A stretch of 64,000 bases of DNA, taken from NCBI GenBank assembly GCA_041916775.1, contig JAYRYZ010000009.1, positions 62,001 through 126,000 on the forward strand, written 5' to 3'. The position numbers were made by a program, and so were the translations under genes. The notes under the pieces were generated by a model, which was not told the DNA's origin, did no database searches, and saw nothing but the letters and a program-made list of their open reading frames with translations. The stretch comes from UBA2357 sp041916775 (GTDB lineage: Bacteria; Pseudomonadota; Gammaproteobacteria; Burkholderiales; Rhodocyclaceae). Of this stretch, positions 1-9,707 are shown in pieces (positions within the stretch are counted from its first letter, which is position 1; each line of letters begins with the position of its first letter).

Positions 1-154
1 GAGCCGCCGATGCGGCTCCGGGCGATGTGGCTCACTGTCCGCAGAAGCACGCCTGCGTCTCCGGAACTGTCATGGACGAGACCCACCATGACTGTGTCTT
101 TGCGCATGCCTGCCGCGGTGCTAAGGTTCGCCGCTTCGCCCACCCTCCCCGATC
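1..154. other. Left-edge non-coding stretch upstream of benE
   Basis: I see no gene here. Bases 1-18 form a small hairpin (arms GAGCCG and CGGCTC, 6-nt loop) without a T-run. It may be the end of a transcription unit lying left of the window. The rest should carry the benE promoter, but I could not identify convincing -35/-10 elements. Confidence 0.4.
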
Positions 155-1303
155 ATGGTCAGATTCTTCAACCCCTCGCACGTCTCGGCCGGTTTCATCG
201 CGGTGCTGGTCGGCTACACCAGCTCGGTGGTGATCGTGTTCCAGGCTGCGTCCGCGGCAGGGGCGACTCCCGAGCAGGTGAGTTCATGGCTGTGGGCGCT
301 AGGGCTGGGTATGGCGGCAACCTCGATCGGCATGTCGCTTCACTTCCGCGCGCCGGTGCTCACGGCATGGTCCACGCCCGGCGCCGCGCTGCTCGTCACG
401 GCGCTGGCGGGCGTGCCGATGAGCGACGCGATCGGCGCCTTCCTGTTCTCTTCGGCGCTGATCACGCTGTGCGGCGTGTTCGGTTTGTTCGAAGCGATCA
501 TGCGGCACGTGCCGCGCGCGCTGGCGGGCGCGATGCTGGCCGGGGTGCTGACGCGCTTCGGCCTCGAGCTCTTTGCCTCGGCCAACGTCGCACCCGCGCT
601 GGTGCTGACGATGTTCGCCACTTACCTCGCAGGCCGGCGCTGGATTCCGCGCTACGCGGTGCCACTCGCCCTGGTGGTGGGGTTGGCGGTGGCGGGATTC
701 GGCGGTCGGATAGCGTTCGAGGCGGTCACGCTCGCGTTCGCCACACCCGTGTTCACGATGCCGAGCTTCTCGCTGACGACGCTCATCGGTGTCGGCTTGC
801 CGCTCTTCATCGTCACCATGGCCTCGCAGAATGTGCCGGGCCTGGCGGTGCTGCGCGCGAACGGATACCAGACGCCCGCATCGCCGATGATCACCGTCAC
901 CGGCGTAACCGGCCTGGTGCTTGCGCCCTTCGGCGGCTTCGCGTTCAACCTCGCCGCAATCACCGCGGCGATCTGCATGAGCCCCGACGCCGACCCGCAG
1001 GCACAGCGCCGCTACCTCGCCGCGGTGTGGGCGGGCATTTTCTATCTCGTCACCGGCATCCTGGGCGCCACCGTGGCAAGCCTGTTCGCAGCGTTCCCGC
1101 ACGAGTTGGTTGCAAGCATCGCGGGCCTCGCACTCATCGCGACGATCTCCAACAGCCTGGCGGGGGCACTGGCGGAGGAGCGCGGCCGGGATGCAGCCCT
1201 GATCACCTTCCTCGTCACAGCCTCCGGACTCAGCCTGTTCGGCATCGGGAGCGCCTTTTGGGGCCTGGTGCTCGGCCTCGTCGCTGCGCGCACCCTGCGC
1301 TGA
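155..1303 (+). CDS. benE: BenE-family benzoate/H+ symporter
   Basis: This 382-residue, strongly hydrophobic protein has about a dozen predicted membrane spans. It matches the BenE family: an N-terminal FNPSHVSAGFIAVLVGYTSS stretch, the inner STPGAALL segment, and a repeated nucleobase-transporter-like fold. The family imports benzoate with protons across the inner membrane. The length is normal for the family. The start at 155 is the first ATG that keeps the conserved N-terminus, although no clear ribosome binding site precedes it. No benzoate catabolic genes lie next to it here, so the substrate is assigned by family only. The next gene (c-di-GMP cyclase) is separated by about 160 bp and is probably an independent unit. 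Confidence 0.88.
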   Translation: MVRFFNPSHVSAGFIAVLVGYTSSVVIVFQAASAAGATPEQVSSWLWALGLGMAATSIGMSLHFRAPVLTAWSTPGAALLVTALAGVPMSDAIGAFLFSSALITLCGVFGLFEAIMRHVPRALAGAMLAGVLTRFGLELFASANVAPALVLTMFATYLAGRRWIPRYAVPLALVVGLAVAGFGGRIAFEAVTLAFATPVFTMPSFSLTTLIGVGLPLFIVTMASQNVPGLAVLRANGYQTPASPMITVTGVTGLVLAPFGGFAFNLAAITAAICMSPDADPQAQRRYLAAVWAGIFYLVTGILGATVASLFAAFPHELVASIAGLALIATISNSLAGALAEERGRDAALITFLVTASGLSLFGIGSAFWGLVLGLVAARTLR

Positions 1304-1463
1304 CGCCCATCGCCTTGCCTGATCGATGTTTCATTTCGAATTTGCGATTTTCTAAATCTTTGAGCACCTTATCGGACTATCTGGGAAATCGGTTAAATTT
1401 CTGCATGCCGGATTGAAGGGACAGCAGGGGTCGACTAGCCTGTTCCAACAATGCTCAACGGAC

Positions 1464-2915
1464 ATGATTGCCATGAACCTGCTCCCCGATGAGGCCCCGG
1501 TTTCCAACGATCAGCGTGCGAACTTTGCACTGCATTGTCATGCTCGCGTACTCGGGATGCTGGCTCAGGGCCGGGCACTGCCGGCGGTCCTCGAGACGAT
1601 CGCGGTCACGATCGAGGAGACCTATCCGACGATGCGGTGCGCCTTTCTCTGCATCGACCCGAGGACCGGGGCCTTGCGTGTGGTGGCGGCCCCGTCGTTG
1701 CCGGACTTCTTCGTGCGCGCAATCGACGATGTCCCGATAGACAGCGACTGGGGCCCCTGCAGCGCGACGGTGCGCTCCGGCAAGCCGGTGGTCGTGCAGG
1801 ACAACGGGTGTGACGCGCGCTGGCCTGAGCATGCCCGCCAAGCCGAGTCGGCAGGATTTCGCGCGTGCTGGTCGAATCCCGTTTCCGATTCGCGAGGGCG
1901 GGTCATCGGCGTGCTCGCGACCTACTACCGGCACCGACATCAACCCGACCCGCAGGAGCGCGCGCTCATCGGGATGGTCGCGGACCTCGCGAGCGTCACC
2001 ATCGAGTGCGCGCGGGCGGCAGAACGGCTCGAAGCGAGCGAGCAGCGTTTCCGCACCCTTGTGATGGGCATGGAGAACCTGGCGGTGCAAGGCTACGACG
2101 CAGATCGTCGGGTCATTCTCTGGAATGCAGGTAGCGAGCGGCTCTACGGCTACAGCGAGAGCGAAGCGCTCGGCCAGCGCCTGGAGGACCTCATCATTCC
2201 GCCACCGATGCGCGACGCCGTTGTCGATGCAGTCGCTGCCTGGGTGAATGACGGTGTGCCGATCCCGCCGGGGGAGCTCACTCTGCAGCGAAAGGATGGC
2301 CAATTGGTCAGCGTCTTCTCCACACACGAGATGCAACGCCTCGCCGCTCATGGCCCCGAGATGTACTGCGTGGATGTCGATCTCACCGAGCGCAAGAAGG
2401 CCGAGCAGTTGATCTGGTACCAGGCCAACTACGACTTGCTCACCGGGCTCGCCAATCGCCACCTGTTCATCGATCGCCTGCGCCAGCAGGTGCTGCGCAG
2501 CATGCGCTCGGGCGTACCCTGTGCGCTGCTATACATCGACGTGGATGACCTGAAACCGGTTAACGACAGGCTCGGCCACGAAGCCGGCGACCAGCTGCTG
2601 CGCGAGGTTGCCGACAGGATGACACGGTGCACACGCAAGACCGACATGCTGGCTCGGGTGGGCGGAGACGAGTTCACGCTCATTGTCGCGGAGTTCTCCG
2701 ACGCGACCTCGCTGATCCGCATCGCGAAGGCGCTCAACGACGCGGTCGCCTCACCGTTCACGCTCGATGCAGGAACTGTATCGATTTCCCTGTCGATCGG
2801 CATCGCGAGCTGCCCGGATCAGGCACAATCCGTGGATGATCTGATCCGCTATGCGGATCACGCCATGTACGCGGCCAAACGAACCGGCAAGAGCAGCTTT
2901 GCATTCTACGACTGA
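1464..2915 (+). CDS. GAF-PAS-GGDEF diguanylate cyclase
   Basis: This cytoplasmic signalling protein should make c-di-GMP. From the N-terminus it has a GAF domain (about residues 20-180), a PAS domain (about 190-315, with the WNAGSERLYGYSESEALG signature) and a GGDEF domain (about 325-480). The active-site GGDEF is intact at about residues 400-404. An RxxD inhibitory site (RKTD) lies exactly five residues before it, so an active, product-inhibited enzyme is likely. The frame is open back to a TTG at 1413. I prefer ATG 1464 (or 1473) because the upstream residues look non-conserved and no good ribosome binding site is seen. There are no membrane segments, so the signal is probably a soluble ligand bound by GAF or PAS. 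Confidence 0.88.
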   Translation: MIAMNLLPDEAPVSNDQRANFALHCHARVLGMLAQGRALPAVLETIAVTIEETYPTMRCAFLCIDPRTGALRVVAAPSLPDFFVRAIDDVPIDSDWGPCSATVRSGKPVVVQDNGCDARWPEHARQAESAGFRACWSNPVSDSRGRVIGVLATYYRHRHQPDPQERALIGMVADLASVTIECARAAERLEASEQRFRTLVMGMENLAVQGYDADRRVILWNAGSERLYGYSESEALGQRLEDLIIPPPMRDAVVDAVAAWVNDGVPIPPGELTLQRKDGQLVSVFSTHEMQRLAAHGPEMYCVDVDLTERKKAEQLIWYQANYDLLTGLANRHLFIDRLRQQVLRSMRSGVPCALLYIDVDDLKPVNDRLGHEAGDQLLREVADRMTRCTRKTDMLARVGGDEFTLIVAEFSDATSLIRIAKALNDAVASPFTLDAGTVSISLSIGIASCPDQAQSVDDLIRYADHAMYAAKRTGKSSFAFYD

Positions 2916-3039
2916 CCCCATAGCGAATCCCTCACCCCCCTTCGTCGAATGGCAGGAGGCCGGCTCGACCCGGCGCGCCCGCTGGATCTCCGAGACTCGG
3001 CCTACGCCGCCCGGCAGAATCCTCGCTTGCGACGACTCA

Positions 3040-4062
3040 ATGACCGCGGACAAGGCCTACCGACTCGCCTGCGAAGGCACGGCGCTGTTGTGGCGTGGCG
3101 ACTTCCACAATGCCCGTCAGCTGCTCCAAGCCATGCAAAGACGGCTGGATCGGCGCCCTGCCCGAACGCAGGGCCTGGAGCAGGATCCGGTCGCCACCTT
3201 CCACGCGCATCGCATGACCCAGTCACAACGGGCGCGCACCTTGGGGATGCTGCTGATCCCGCTCGAGGCGAGCGGGCACATTCCGCTGCGCCGCGCGCCT
3301 GATGTCGCAACGACCTGGCAGGCCGCTCACGGGACGCTGGACGCGCCAGCTCTCACATCCCTACGGGAGCTGCTGGGGCTCATCGGCGCGGCCGAATGGC
3401 AGCGCAAGGGCGTCGATATCCCGGCGCTCGGCGCGCGCATCCACCCCGGCTACGGCGTGTTCTCACCGGTTCGCGGCGAATACGTCGACCTCGTCGCGCG
3501 GGCGCCCCTACCCGAACCCTTGCCCAACGTCGCCTTCGACATCGGTACCGGCACCGGAGTACTGGCGGCGGTGCTTGCACGTCGTGGTCTGGAACGCGTC
3601 GTCGCCACCGACCTGGACGCACGTGCCCTCACCTGTGCATCGGATAACGTTGCACGCCTCGGACTGGCCGACCGCATCGAGCTCGTCAAGACCGATCTCT
3701 TTCCGGACGGACACGCCCGGTTGATCGTGTGCAACCCGCCCTGGCTGCCGGCAAAGCCCACGTCGGCGCTCGAACGCGCGGTGTACGACCCGGAAAGCCG
3801 CATGCTGCGCGGCTTTCTCGATGGCCTGACCGACCACCTCGCGCCTGGCGGAGAGGGCTGGCTGATCCTGTCGGACCTCGCCGAGCACCTCGGCCTGCGC
3901 AGCCGCGAAACCCTGCTCGGCTACATCGACTCGGCAGGTCTGCGCGTCATCGACCGTATCGACACCCGGCCGCGCCACGGTCGCGCCAGCGATGCACAGG
4001 ATGCCTTGCATAGTGCCCGAAGCCGCGAGGTCACCTCGTTGTGGAGACTCGGCGTGCGGTGA
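3040..4062 (+). CDS. Class I SAM-dependent methyltransferase (PrmC/HemK-like motif)
   Basis: The protein has 340 residues. A Rossmann methyltransferase fold occupies the C-terminal two thirds: the SAM-binding DIGTGTGVLAAVLA motif near residues 167-180, then VATDLD, then NPPW at about 232-235. The NPPW (NPPY-type) tetrad is typical of enzymes that methylate the amide of glutamine or exocyclic amines in nucleic acids. The N-terminal 130 residues are not recognisable. The frame is open upstream to 2851 inside the preceding gene, but ATG 3040 gives a non-overlapping start about 125 bp after the cyclase stop. The substrate is unknown. The motif does not by itself distinguish protein, rRNA or small-molecule methylation. 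Confidence 0.75.
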   Translation: MTADKAYRLACEGTALLWRGDFHNARQLLQAMQRRLDRRPARTQGLEQDPVATFHAHRMTQSQRARTLGMLLIPLEASGHIPLRRAPDVATTWQAAHGTLDAPALTSLRELLGLIGAAEWQRKGVDIPALGARIHPGYGVFSPVRGEYVDLVARAPLPEPLPNVAFDIGTGTGVLAAVLARRGLERVVATDLDARALTCASDNVARLGLADRIELVKTDLFPDGHARLIVCNPPWLPAKPTSALERAVYDPESRMLRGFLDGLTDHLAPGGEGWLILSDLAEHLGLRSRETLLGYIDSAGLRVIDRIDTRPRHGRASDAQDALHSARSREVTSLWRLGVR

Positions 4063-4146
4063 TGCGAATGGCGACGTGACCGTTTCAACAATTCGGCGCC
4101 CGGCCGCTTACATGCGCTGACATGGTCATGTTTCAGAGTCATTACA

Positions 4147-6072
4147 ATGGCGGCAATTCAACGCCAGCACACCATCATGCTCGCCACCCGCTTACGTCGC
4201 CTCCAGCTTTCGCCGTTTGTCGGCCAGACCGCAGGACTGCTGGCGCTGGTGTGCGTCTGGTACATGCTCGCCCAGGCCACGAGCGCAGCACTGCTCGGTG
4301 TCATCCCGGGGCCGGATGCCTGGTTGCGCGACCTCACCGCGCACACGCTGGTGGCCATGCTGCTTCTCCTCATGGCTCGGAGCTTTGCCCGTTTCGCGTT
4401 CGCGACACTCACGCTGTTCTCCGCATTCGCCTTCGCCAATGCGATGAAGATCGCGATCCTTGGCGCACCGATCATGCCCGATGACTTCGCATCGGCGCGC
4501 AACCTTTTGCTGCTGCTCGAAGGCTGGCAACTGCTGGGCACGGCTGCGCTGGCCGCCGTGCCCATCGCGCTCCTCGGGTGGATGATCCAATGGCGCAGCC
4601 AGCGGACATGGGTCATTCTGGCCATCACGAGCGTCGCCGTGGTGCAATTCGCAGCACACCCCGCAGCCCTGCTCCAGCACATGGACAGGCAGTTCGGTGA
4701 CTGGGTATGGAATCAACGCGGCAACTTCGAGATGCGCGGCCTTCCCATTCATCTCGTCCAGGAAACCGCACGCAGCCTCTCGCGCAGCACCACTCCACCG
4801 GACGAGCAGCGGGTCGCGCAGGTGCTTGCGCACCTGCCCGATGAACCGGCGAACCCGTTCGTGCGTGTCGGCAGCCCGTCTGGCGCGCCACGCAATGTGC
4901 ACATCATCGTGCTCGAATCGTTCTGGGATCCTGCCCCACTGCACGCCGCCAGATTCTCGCGCGATCCGCTCGACCCCGGCTTCCGCAAACTCTGGAAGGC
5001 CACGGGGCATTCGCGGGCGTTGTCACCGGTGTTCGGTGGCTACACGGCAAACGCCGAATTCGAGGCGCTGTGCGGCTTTCCTGTCTTCGACGACGCGGTG
5101 TTCTTCGAGGGCCGCCTGCGTCGTGACGTGCCCTGCCTGCCCCGTCATCTCGGCGAGATCGGCTACCGCACCCACGCATCCCACCCCAACGCGGCTTCGT
5201 TCTGGAACCGGGTCCATGCCTACCGCCGCATCGGCTTCGCCGAATACTGGTCGGCGCATGACTTCGACATGGATGACGTCAATCGCGAGTTTCTCTCCGA
5301 TACCTCGCTCTACCGTCAGGTACTCGAACGCCTGGGCGACCAGATCGACGGACCCGAGCCGGTGCTGAACTACGTCCTGACTTACTTCGGCCACCTCGAC
5401 TACCCGCTCAACGCGCTCCGCCCGCCTGTCGTCACCGCACCGGGCGGGCGAGAGTACGCCGAGGCCTATGCCAACACGGTGTACTACAAGTCGCGCGAGC
5501 TGATGACCTTTCTCGCGACCCTTCGCAAACGCGATCCCGAAGGCCTGATCGTGATTTTTGGCGACCATCTCCCCTTCCTCGGCATGAACCACGCGAACTA
5601 CACCGACTCCGGCCTGCTGGGCGAACACCGCGGCCTGTTCAGCGACGAGATGTTTCGCACACTGGTCGCGACACCCTTGATCGTGATCGACGGCCGGCGC
5701 GGACCGCTCGAGCTTGGAGATCTGCCGATCTACCAATTGCCTGCACTGATCCTCGACCTGCTCGGCGATGGGCGCAACAGCATCATGCGCATGACCGCCC
5801 CGCCGGATCCGACCATTCAGATCCGCCCGCTACCCGGCATGCACCTCGTCATCGACAACGAGGCGGCGCACGCCTGTCGCGGGGATGAGCGCGACGCCCT
5901 GGCCTGCGTCGGAACCGATACCTGGCTCGCACAGATCCGCCTGCTCGAACGCGACATCTTCAGCGGGCATCAGCACGCACTGCGCCTGCAAACCCCGACA
6001 CGGCCGCTGCTGAACACCGCCGACGTGCAGGACGCGATCGAACTGGGTCTCGAAGAGACGTTGCAGGAATAG
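4147..6072 (+). CDS. LTA synthase-family membrane sulfatase / phosphoglycerol transferase
   Basis: This 641-residue inner-membrane protein has four to five N-terminal transmembrane segments (about residues 25-160) followed by a large periplasmic sulfatase-fold domain (about 245-560). Family landmarks include VLESFWDP with a metal-ligand Glu near 257, the SPVFGGYTANAEFEALCGFP segment, and FGDHLPF with Asp/His near 473-474. In Gram-negative bacteria this family transfers phosphoglycerol or phosphoethanolamine groups to periplasmic glucans or other envelope glycans (OpgB-like), so that is the likely role. The start at 4147 precedes a second possible ATG at 4177. The gene stands alone between a methyltransferase and an OmpA-type lipoprotein. 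Confidence 0.8.
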   Translation: MAAIQRQHTIMLATRLRRLQLSPFVGQTAGLLALVCVWYMLAQATSAALLGVIPGPDAWLRDLTAHTLVAMLLLLMARSFARFAFATLTLFSAFAFANAMKIAILGAPIMPDDFASARNLLLLLEGWQLLGTAALAAVPIALLGWMIQWRSQRTWVILAITSVAVVQFAAHPAALLQHMDRQFGDWVWNQRGNFEMRGLPIHLVQETARSLSRSTTPPDEQRVAQVLAHLPDEPANPFVRVGSPSGAPRNVHIIVLESFWDPAPLHAARFSRDPLDPGFRKLWKATGHSRALSPVFGGYTANAEFEALCGFPVFDDAVFFEGRLRRDVPCLPRHLGEIGYRTHASHPNAASFWNRVHAYRRIGFAEYWSAHDFDMDDVNREFLSDTSLYRQVLERLGDQIDGPEPVLNYVLTYFGHLDYPLNALRPPVVTAPGGREYAEAYANTVYYKSRELMTFLATLRKRDPEGLIVIFGDHLPFLGMNHANYTDSGLLGEHRGLFSDEMFRTLVATPLIVIDGRRGPLELGDLPIYQLPALILDLLGDGRNSIMRMTAPPDPTIQIRPLPGMHLVIDNEAAHACRGDERDALACVGTDTWLAQIRLLERDIFSGHQHALRLQTPTRPLLNTADVQDAIELGLEETLQE

Positions 6073-6196
6073 GGCCGCCCGGATCCCCACCGCCGCCCGC
6101 CAGCCGTTACAAATCCTGACGACACGATCATCGTCCACCTCCGCTGCACGGGGCAGAATGCGGCCATAACGGATCAACTACCCAGCGGAGTCCAAC

Positions 6197-6862
6197 ATGA
6201 TGACCAAGCCAAGCATCCTCGCCGTCAGTCTCGCCGTCACGCTATTCACAACCGCCTGCGCCTCCAACCCTTACCAAGGCGAGAACGCCCGCACCGCGAC
6301 GGGCGCCACCGTGGGCGCAGGCGCAGGCGCGCTTCTGGGTAGCGCGGTCTCCAACCGCAGCGACCGCACCAAGGGCGTTCTCCTCGGCGCGGTCGTCGGC
6401 GCCACCATTGGAGGCCTGGTCGGGCGACAGATGGACCGGCAGGAGGCCGAGTTGCGTCAGCAGATGCAGGGCACCGGTGTGGAGGTGAAGCGCGAAGGCG
6501 ACACCATCCGCCTGCAGGCCCCCGAGAACATCACATTCGACACCGGCATGGCGAACATCAAGCCGCAGTTCCGGCCGGTGCTGGACCAGCTTGCCTACAG
6601 CGTCAGCCAGTACCCCGACACCGTATTGCGCATCGAAGGTCATACCGACTCGGTCGGCTCGGCGGCCTTCAACCAGACCTTGTCCGAGAATCGTGCTCAC
6701 AGCGTCGCGGGCTATCTCATCCAGCGCGGCGTTGCAGCCAACAGGGTGGAGTCGCTCGGCTATGGCTTCAGCCGCCCGATTGCGGACAACGCCACCGAAT
6801 ACGGGCGCGCCCAGAATCGTCGCGTCGAGGTGCTGATCGTCCCGTTGCAACAGCGCCCCTGA
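6197..6862 (+). CDS. OmpA-family outer-membrane lipoprotein (YiaD-like)
   Basis: The protein has 221 residues. A lipoprotein signal peptide ends in FTTAC with the lipidated Cys at about residue 21. A glycine-zipper segment (GATVGAGAGALLG and GAVVGATIGGLVG, about 35-75) follows, then a C-terminal OmpA peptidoglycan-binding domain (about 110-215) with the characteristic IEGHTDSVG and NRRVEVLI motifs. It should anchor the outer membrane to peptidoglycan from the periplasmic side. The layout matches YiaD-type lipoproteins. A ribosome binding site AGCGGAG lies just upstream. The start could also be the next ATG at 6200. Confidence 0.88.
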   Translation: MMTKPSILAVSLAVTLFTTACASNPYQGENARTATGATVGAGAGALLGSAVSNRSDRTKGVLLGAVVGATIGGLVGRQMDRQEAELRQQMQGTGVEVKREGDTIRLQAPENITFDTGMANIKPQFRPVLDQLAYSVSQYPDTVLRIEGHTDSVGSAAFNQTLSENRAHSVAGYLIQRGVAANRVESLGYGFSRPIADNATEYGRAQNRRVEVLIVPLQQRP

Positions 6863-6942
6863 GGGCAGGGACGCCGATGGCGCTGGAAGGGTGGGAAGGG
6901 CTTTCGCCGATGGCCGACGGGGAGTAATCTCGCGGCTTTCGC

Positions 6943-8238
6943 ATGACCGGCGCCCACATGTCCCAGTTCGAAGAGTATCCGCTACGCAAGGTCCTCCACG
7001 ACGAGATCCACGCGCGCCCGCCGATTCCGCTCGAGGTGCCCGAGTGCGTGACGTATCTGGCGTTCCTGCATGTTGAAGGCAGCGTGGGGCGCGAGGACGT
7101 CCATCTGCGCCTGCTCGCGCAGCAACTCGGGCTGGCCGAGCCCGCCCTCGAATCCGGCCATGCGGTGCTCGAGGCACCAGAGTTCCGGCTCAAGTGGCAG
7201 CGGCACAACGAGTTCTCGAGCTACGCATTCTTCCACCGCCTGAGCGTCGCTGACGAGGTCGAGCCCAATGCACTGCTCGCCGTACCGACCGCCTGGCGCA
7301 ACGAGATTCCCGGGCAACTGATCGTCGCGACACATGTCGTCGTACGCCCGCTTGCCGACACCGATCCGGAGGCGCTGATCGAGGCGCTGGCAGCGGACGG
7401 TCAGACGCTCGTCGCGACACAGATCGCCGACGGCGCTGGATGGGTGATGACCGATTTCCAGCTGCACGACGGTTTTACCCGCTTTACCGTACTCGATGGC
7501 ACGCTCACGCAACGGCAGGCCGGCCGCATGGTACAGCGCCTGTGCGAGATCGAGACCTACCGGCTGATGGCGCTGCTCGCGTTCCCGGTCGCAAAGGAGG
7601 TGGGGCGGTTGATCTCGCGCGCCGAGGACGATCTCGCCGATCTGATGGACGACATGGGCGGCGCACGCAACCCGGACGACGAGCGTAGCGTGCTGGCGAA
7701 ACTGACACGGCTCGCCGCCGACATCGAACGCTCGGTCGCGCGCACCACCTTCCGTTTCGGCGCTGCGGCGGCCTACTACCGGCTAGTGCAGCAGCGCATC
7801 GACGAGCTACGCGAACGGCGTATCACCGGCTATCCGACGATCAGCGAATTCATGGAGCGGCGCCTTGCGCCCGCAATCAACACCTGCGCGACGATCGCTC
7901 GCCGCCAGGAGGATCTCTCTGGCAGGATCGCGCGCAACTCGCAGCTGCTGCGCACACGCGTGGATATCGAGCTCGAGCGCCAGAACCAGGAACTGCTCGC
8001 GCAGATGAGCAATCGCGTGCGCCTGCAGTTGCGCCTGCAGGAGACGGTGGAGGGGCTTTCCATCGTCGCGATCACCTACTATGCCTCACAGCTCGTTAAC
8101 TATCTTGCGAAGGGGGTGAAGGACGCGTTGCCGCTCTCCCCGGAAGCGATCACCGCCGCATCCATCCCGGCCATTGCACTGCTGGTGCATCTTGCCGCGA
8201 AACGCACGCGCAGGATGCTGGGACATGAGGGCGGCTGA
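6943..8238 (+). CDS. DUF3422 family membrane-anchored protein
   Basis: The protein has 431 residues and resembles the DUF3422 family throughout (YPLRKVLHDEIHARPP near the N-terminus). That family is common in proteobacteria and has no established biochemical role. The N-terminal two thirds look soluble. A helical, coiled-coil-like stretch (about 300-370) leads into two C-terminal membrane segments (about 372-395 and 400-420), ending in a basic tail. A second start at 6958 (MSQFEEYP) is equally plausible because no strong ribosome binding site favours 6943. Transcription ends at the hairpin at 8266-8301. Confidence 0.8.
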   Translation: MTGAHMSQFEEYPLRKVLHDEIHARPPIPLEVPECVTYLAFLHVEGSVGREDVHLRLLAQQLGLAEPALESGHAVLEAPEFRLKWQRHNEFSSYAFFHRLSVADEVEPNALLAVPTAWRNEIPGQLIVATHVVVRPLADTDPEALIEALAADGQTLVATQIADGAGWVMTDFQLHDGFTRFTVLDGTLTQRQAGRMVQRLCEIETYRLMALLAFPVAKEVGRLISRAEDDLADLMDDMGGARNPDDERSVLAKLTRLAADIERSVARTTFRFGAAAAYYRLVQQRIDELRERRITGYPTISEFMERRLAPAINTCATIARRQEDLSGRIARNSQLLRTRVDIELERQNQELLAQMSNRVRLQLRLQETVEGLSIVAITYYASQLVNYLAKGVKDALPLSPEAITAASIPAIALLVHLAAKRTRRMLGHEGG

Positions 8239-8265
8239 GGCGCCATCCCAGGCCTGATGCCGGGT

Positions 8266-8301
8266 AAAGCAAAAAGTCCGCATGCGCGGACTTTTTGCTT
8301 T
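8266..8301. terminator. Bidirectional intrinsic terminator
   Basis: This is a perfect 16-bp inverted repeat, AAAGCAAAAAGTCCGC and its complement, around a 4-nt ATGC loop. A- and T-tracts sit at the outer ends of the arms, so it can end transcription from both sides. It lies exactly between the convergent DUF3422 gene and the FlgO-type lipoprotein gene. Confidence 0.92.
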
Positions 8302-8322
8302 CTGAACTGCACCACCAGAGGA

Positions 8323-8874
8323 TCAGCGCATCTGCAGCATGCGTTTCACGTCACGGTCGTTGGGAAGCGCGTAGTCGTGGGCACGGATGATACGGCCGTC
8401 TTCTGTACGCACCAGCTTGATATTCACATAGGTGAGATTGGCTGCCACCGAGTACGTCCCCACAAGCACCAGCGTCGCGCTGTGCTGCTGGGCGATGTCC
8501 TTGACCTCGCGCGACAGCAGGAGCTCGCCGGTGCCTTCCTGCACGAATACGTCACCGCGCAGCTTCAGTTCCTTCACGTTGTAGCCGTTATGCACGAGCT
8601 GTGAGGAATACTGCTCGGCCAGGGTACGGCCCAACGGCGCAGAGACACGCAGATCGTTGATATTCACGACGGTCGCCACGAGGATGGGCGCATCGCTGAG
8701 ATAGGTCTTGTTGAGCCCGAGCACCAACTGGTCGAGCGCCGCCTGGTTGGTCTTGAGGAACTGGTCCTGCGTGATCGACTCGTAGGTCGGATCAACGCGG
8801 GGCTCAGGCTTCGCCGCGCAGCCGGCGACCGCGATCGAGGCTGCCAGTACCGTGAGGGTCAGTGCGGTCTTCAT
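8323..8874 (-). CDS. FlgO-family lipoprotein
   Basis: The protein has 183 residues with a lipoprotein signal peptide (AASIAVAGC, Cys at about residue 19) followed by one FlgO-type domain. The domain carries the signatures ILVATVVNINDLRVSAPLGR and ATLVLVGTYSVAANLTYVNIKLV. In Vibrio, FlgO is an outer-membrane protein of the flagellar H-ring region, but many family members sit outside flagellar loci, and no flagellar genes are visible here. The start overlaps the stop of the upstream lipoprotein gene by 4 bp (ATGA), so the two are translationally coupled. It ends at the strong terminator at 8266-8301. Confidence 0.8.
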   Translation of the reverse strand: MKTALTLTVLAASIAVAGCAAKPEPRVDPTYESITQDQFLKTNQAALDQLVLGLNKTYLSDAPILVATVVNINDLRVSAPLGRTLAEQYSSQLVHNGYNVKELKLRGDVFVQEGTGELLLSREVKDIAQQHSATLVLVGTYSVAANLTYVNIKLVRTEDGRIIRAHDYALPNDRDVKRMLQMR

Positions 8875-9566
8875 TGTCCGACCACCCCCATCACCTTGGC
8901 ATACGGCACCGGCTTGGGCAGCACCTTGGCGAAGAGCCCGACATCGTCTTCCTCGACGTAATAGACGTCGGTCTTGCTGGAGATGTAGCGGTCGCCGCTC
9001 GAAACCGTGGTCGTCAGGATCAACTCGGTGTGCGTCGGACCGCCCGTATACACGCTGTTCGTGTAGTCGGCGATGCCCGCCGCGGCGAGGCCGGCAGCGA
9101 GTTTCAGATCGAGGTGCTCGTTGCGCAGGCCGTAGATGGCGTAAAGGCCGCCGGTGATCATCGTGTAGATGCCGGGGACGAAATGCGGGCGCTCGCTGTC
9201 GTGGCGGATCACGAGCGTGGAGTAATCCACCCGCACCGCGCCCTCTGGCGACTGTCGCACCGACTTGCCGCTCTCGACCAGTTCAGTGATGAGGAACTGA
9301 CGGAAAGCCGCATCGAACGGCGAAGCGTGCTCCTGCTCGGCGACATAGAGATCAGTGCCGGCCGCAAGCCCCGCCTTCTCCAGTGTCAGCGAAGTCTGGG
9401 CGATGACATCGCGCGCCAGCAACTCCCAGTGCCCCGCAGAGCGCACCTTCTTCTGCGACGTGATCTCGAAATTCTCGGCCACCGGAATCGGCGCATGGGT
9501 ACAACCCACCATGGCGACCAGAACGCCGGAAACGGCCGCCAATGTTGCAATTCTTGAGAGCGACAT
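8871..9566 (-). CDS. Predicted lipoprotein of unknown function, coupled to FlgO-family gene
   Basis: The protein has 231 residues. A signal peptide ending in VAMVGC (Cys about residue 22) indicates an exported lipoprotein. The body contains a hydrophobic stretch near 130-165 (MITGGLYAIYGL, LAAGLAAAG) and no domain that I recognise. A good Shine-Dalgarno (CTCCAGGAG region) precedes the ATG. It is the first gene of a two-gene unit with the FlgO-type lipoprotein, so a shared outer-membrane role is likely. The function remains unassigned. Confidence 0.72.
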   Translation of the reverse strand: MSLSRIATLAAVSGVLVAMVGCTHAPIPVAENFEITSQKKVRSAGHWELLARDVIAQTSLTLEKAGLAAGTDLYVAEQEHASPFDAAFRQFLITELVESGKSVRQSPEGAVRVDYSTLVIRHDSERPHFVPGIYTMITGGLYAIYGLRNEHLDLKLAAGLAAAGIADYTNSVYTGGPTHTELILTTTVSSGDRYISSKTDVYYVEEDDVGLFAKVLPKPVPYAKVMGVVGQ

Positions 9567-9707
9567 GAAAGCTCCTGGAGGAACTGGAAAGAGAGGCGTG
9601 TCACAATCTGATACGCCTTATGCTCGGAAGATACCACATGAAGGCTGAAAAGCAAGAAGTCGTTTCACAGCAGGTACTAGGATTCGACTTTGAACGCTGT
9701 TCCGCAG

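Noticed and set aside
1..18. Hairpin at the left edge as an intrinsic terminator
   Set aside because: There is no T-run on the side visible, and the upstream gene lies outside the window.
1413..1463. TTG start for the GAF-PAS-GGDEF gene
   Set aside because: There is no ribosome binding site and no conserved residues before ATG 1464.
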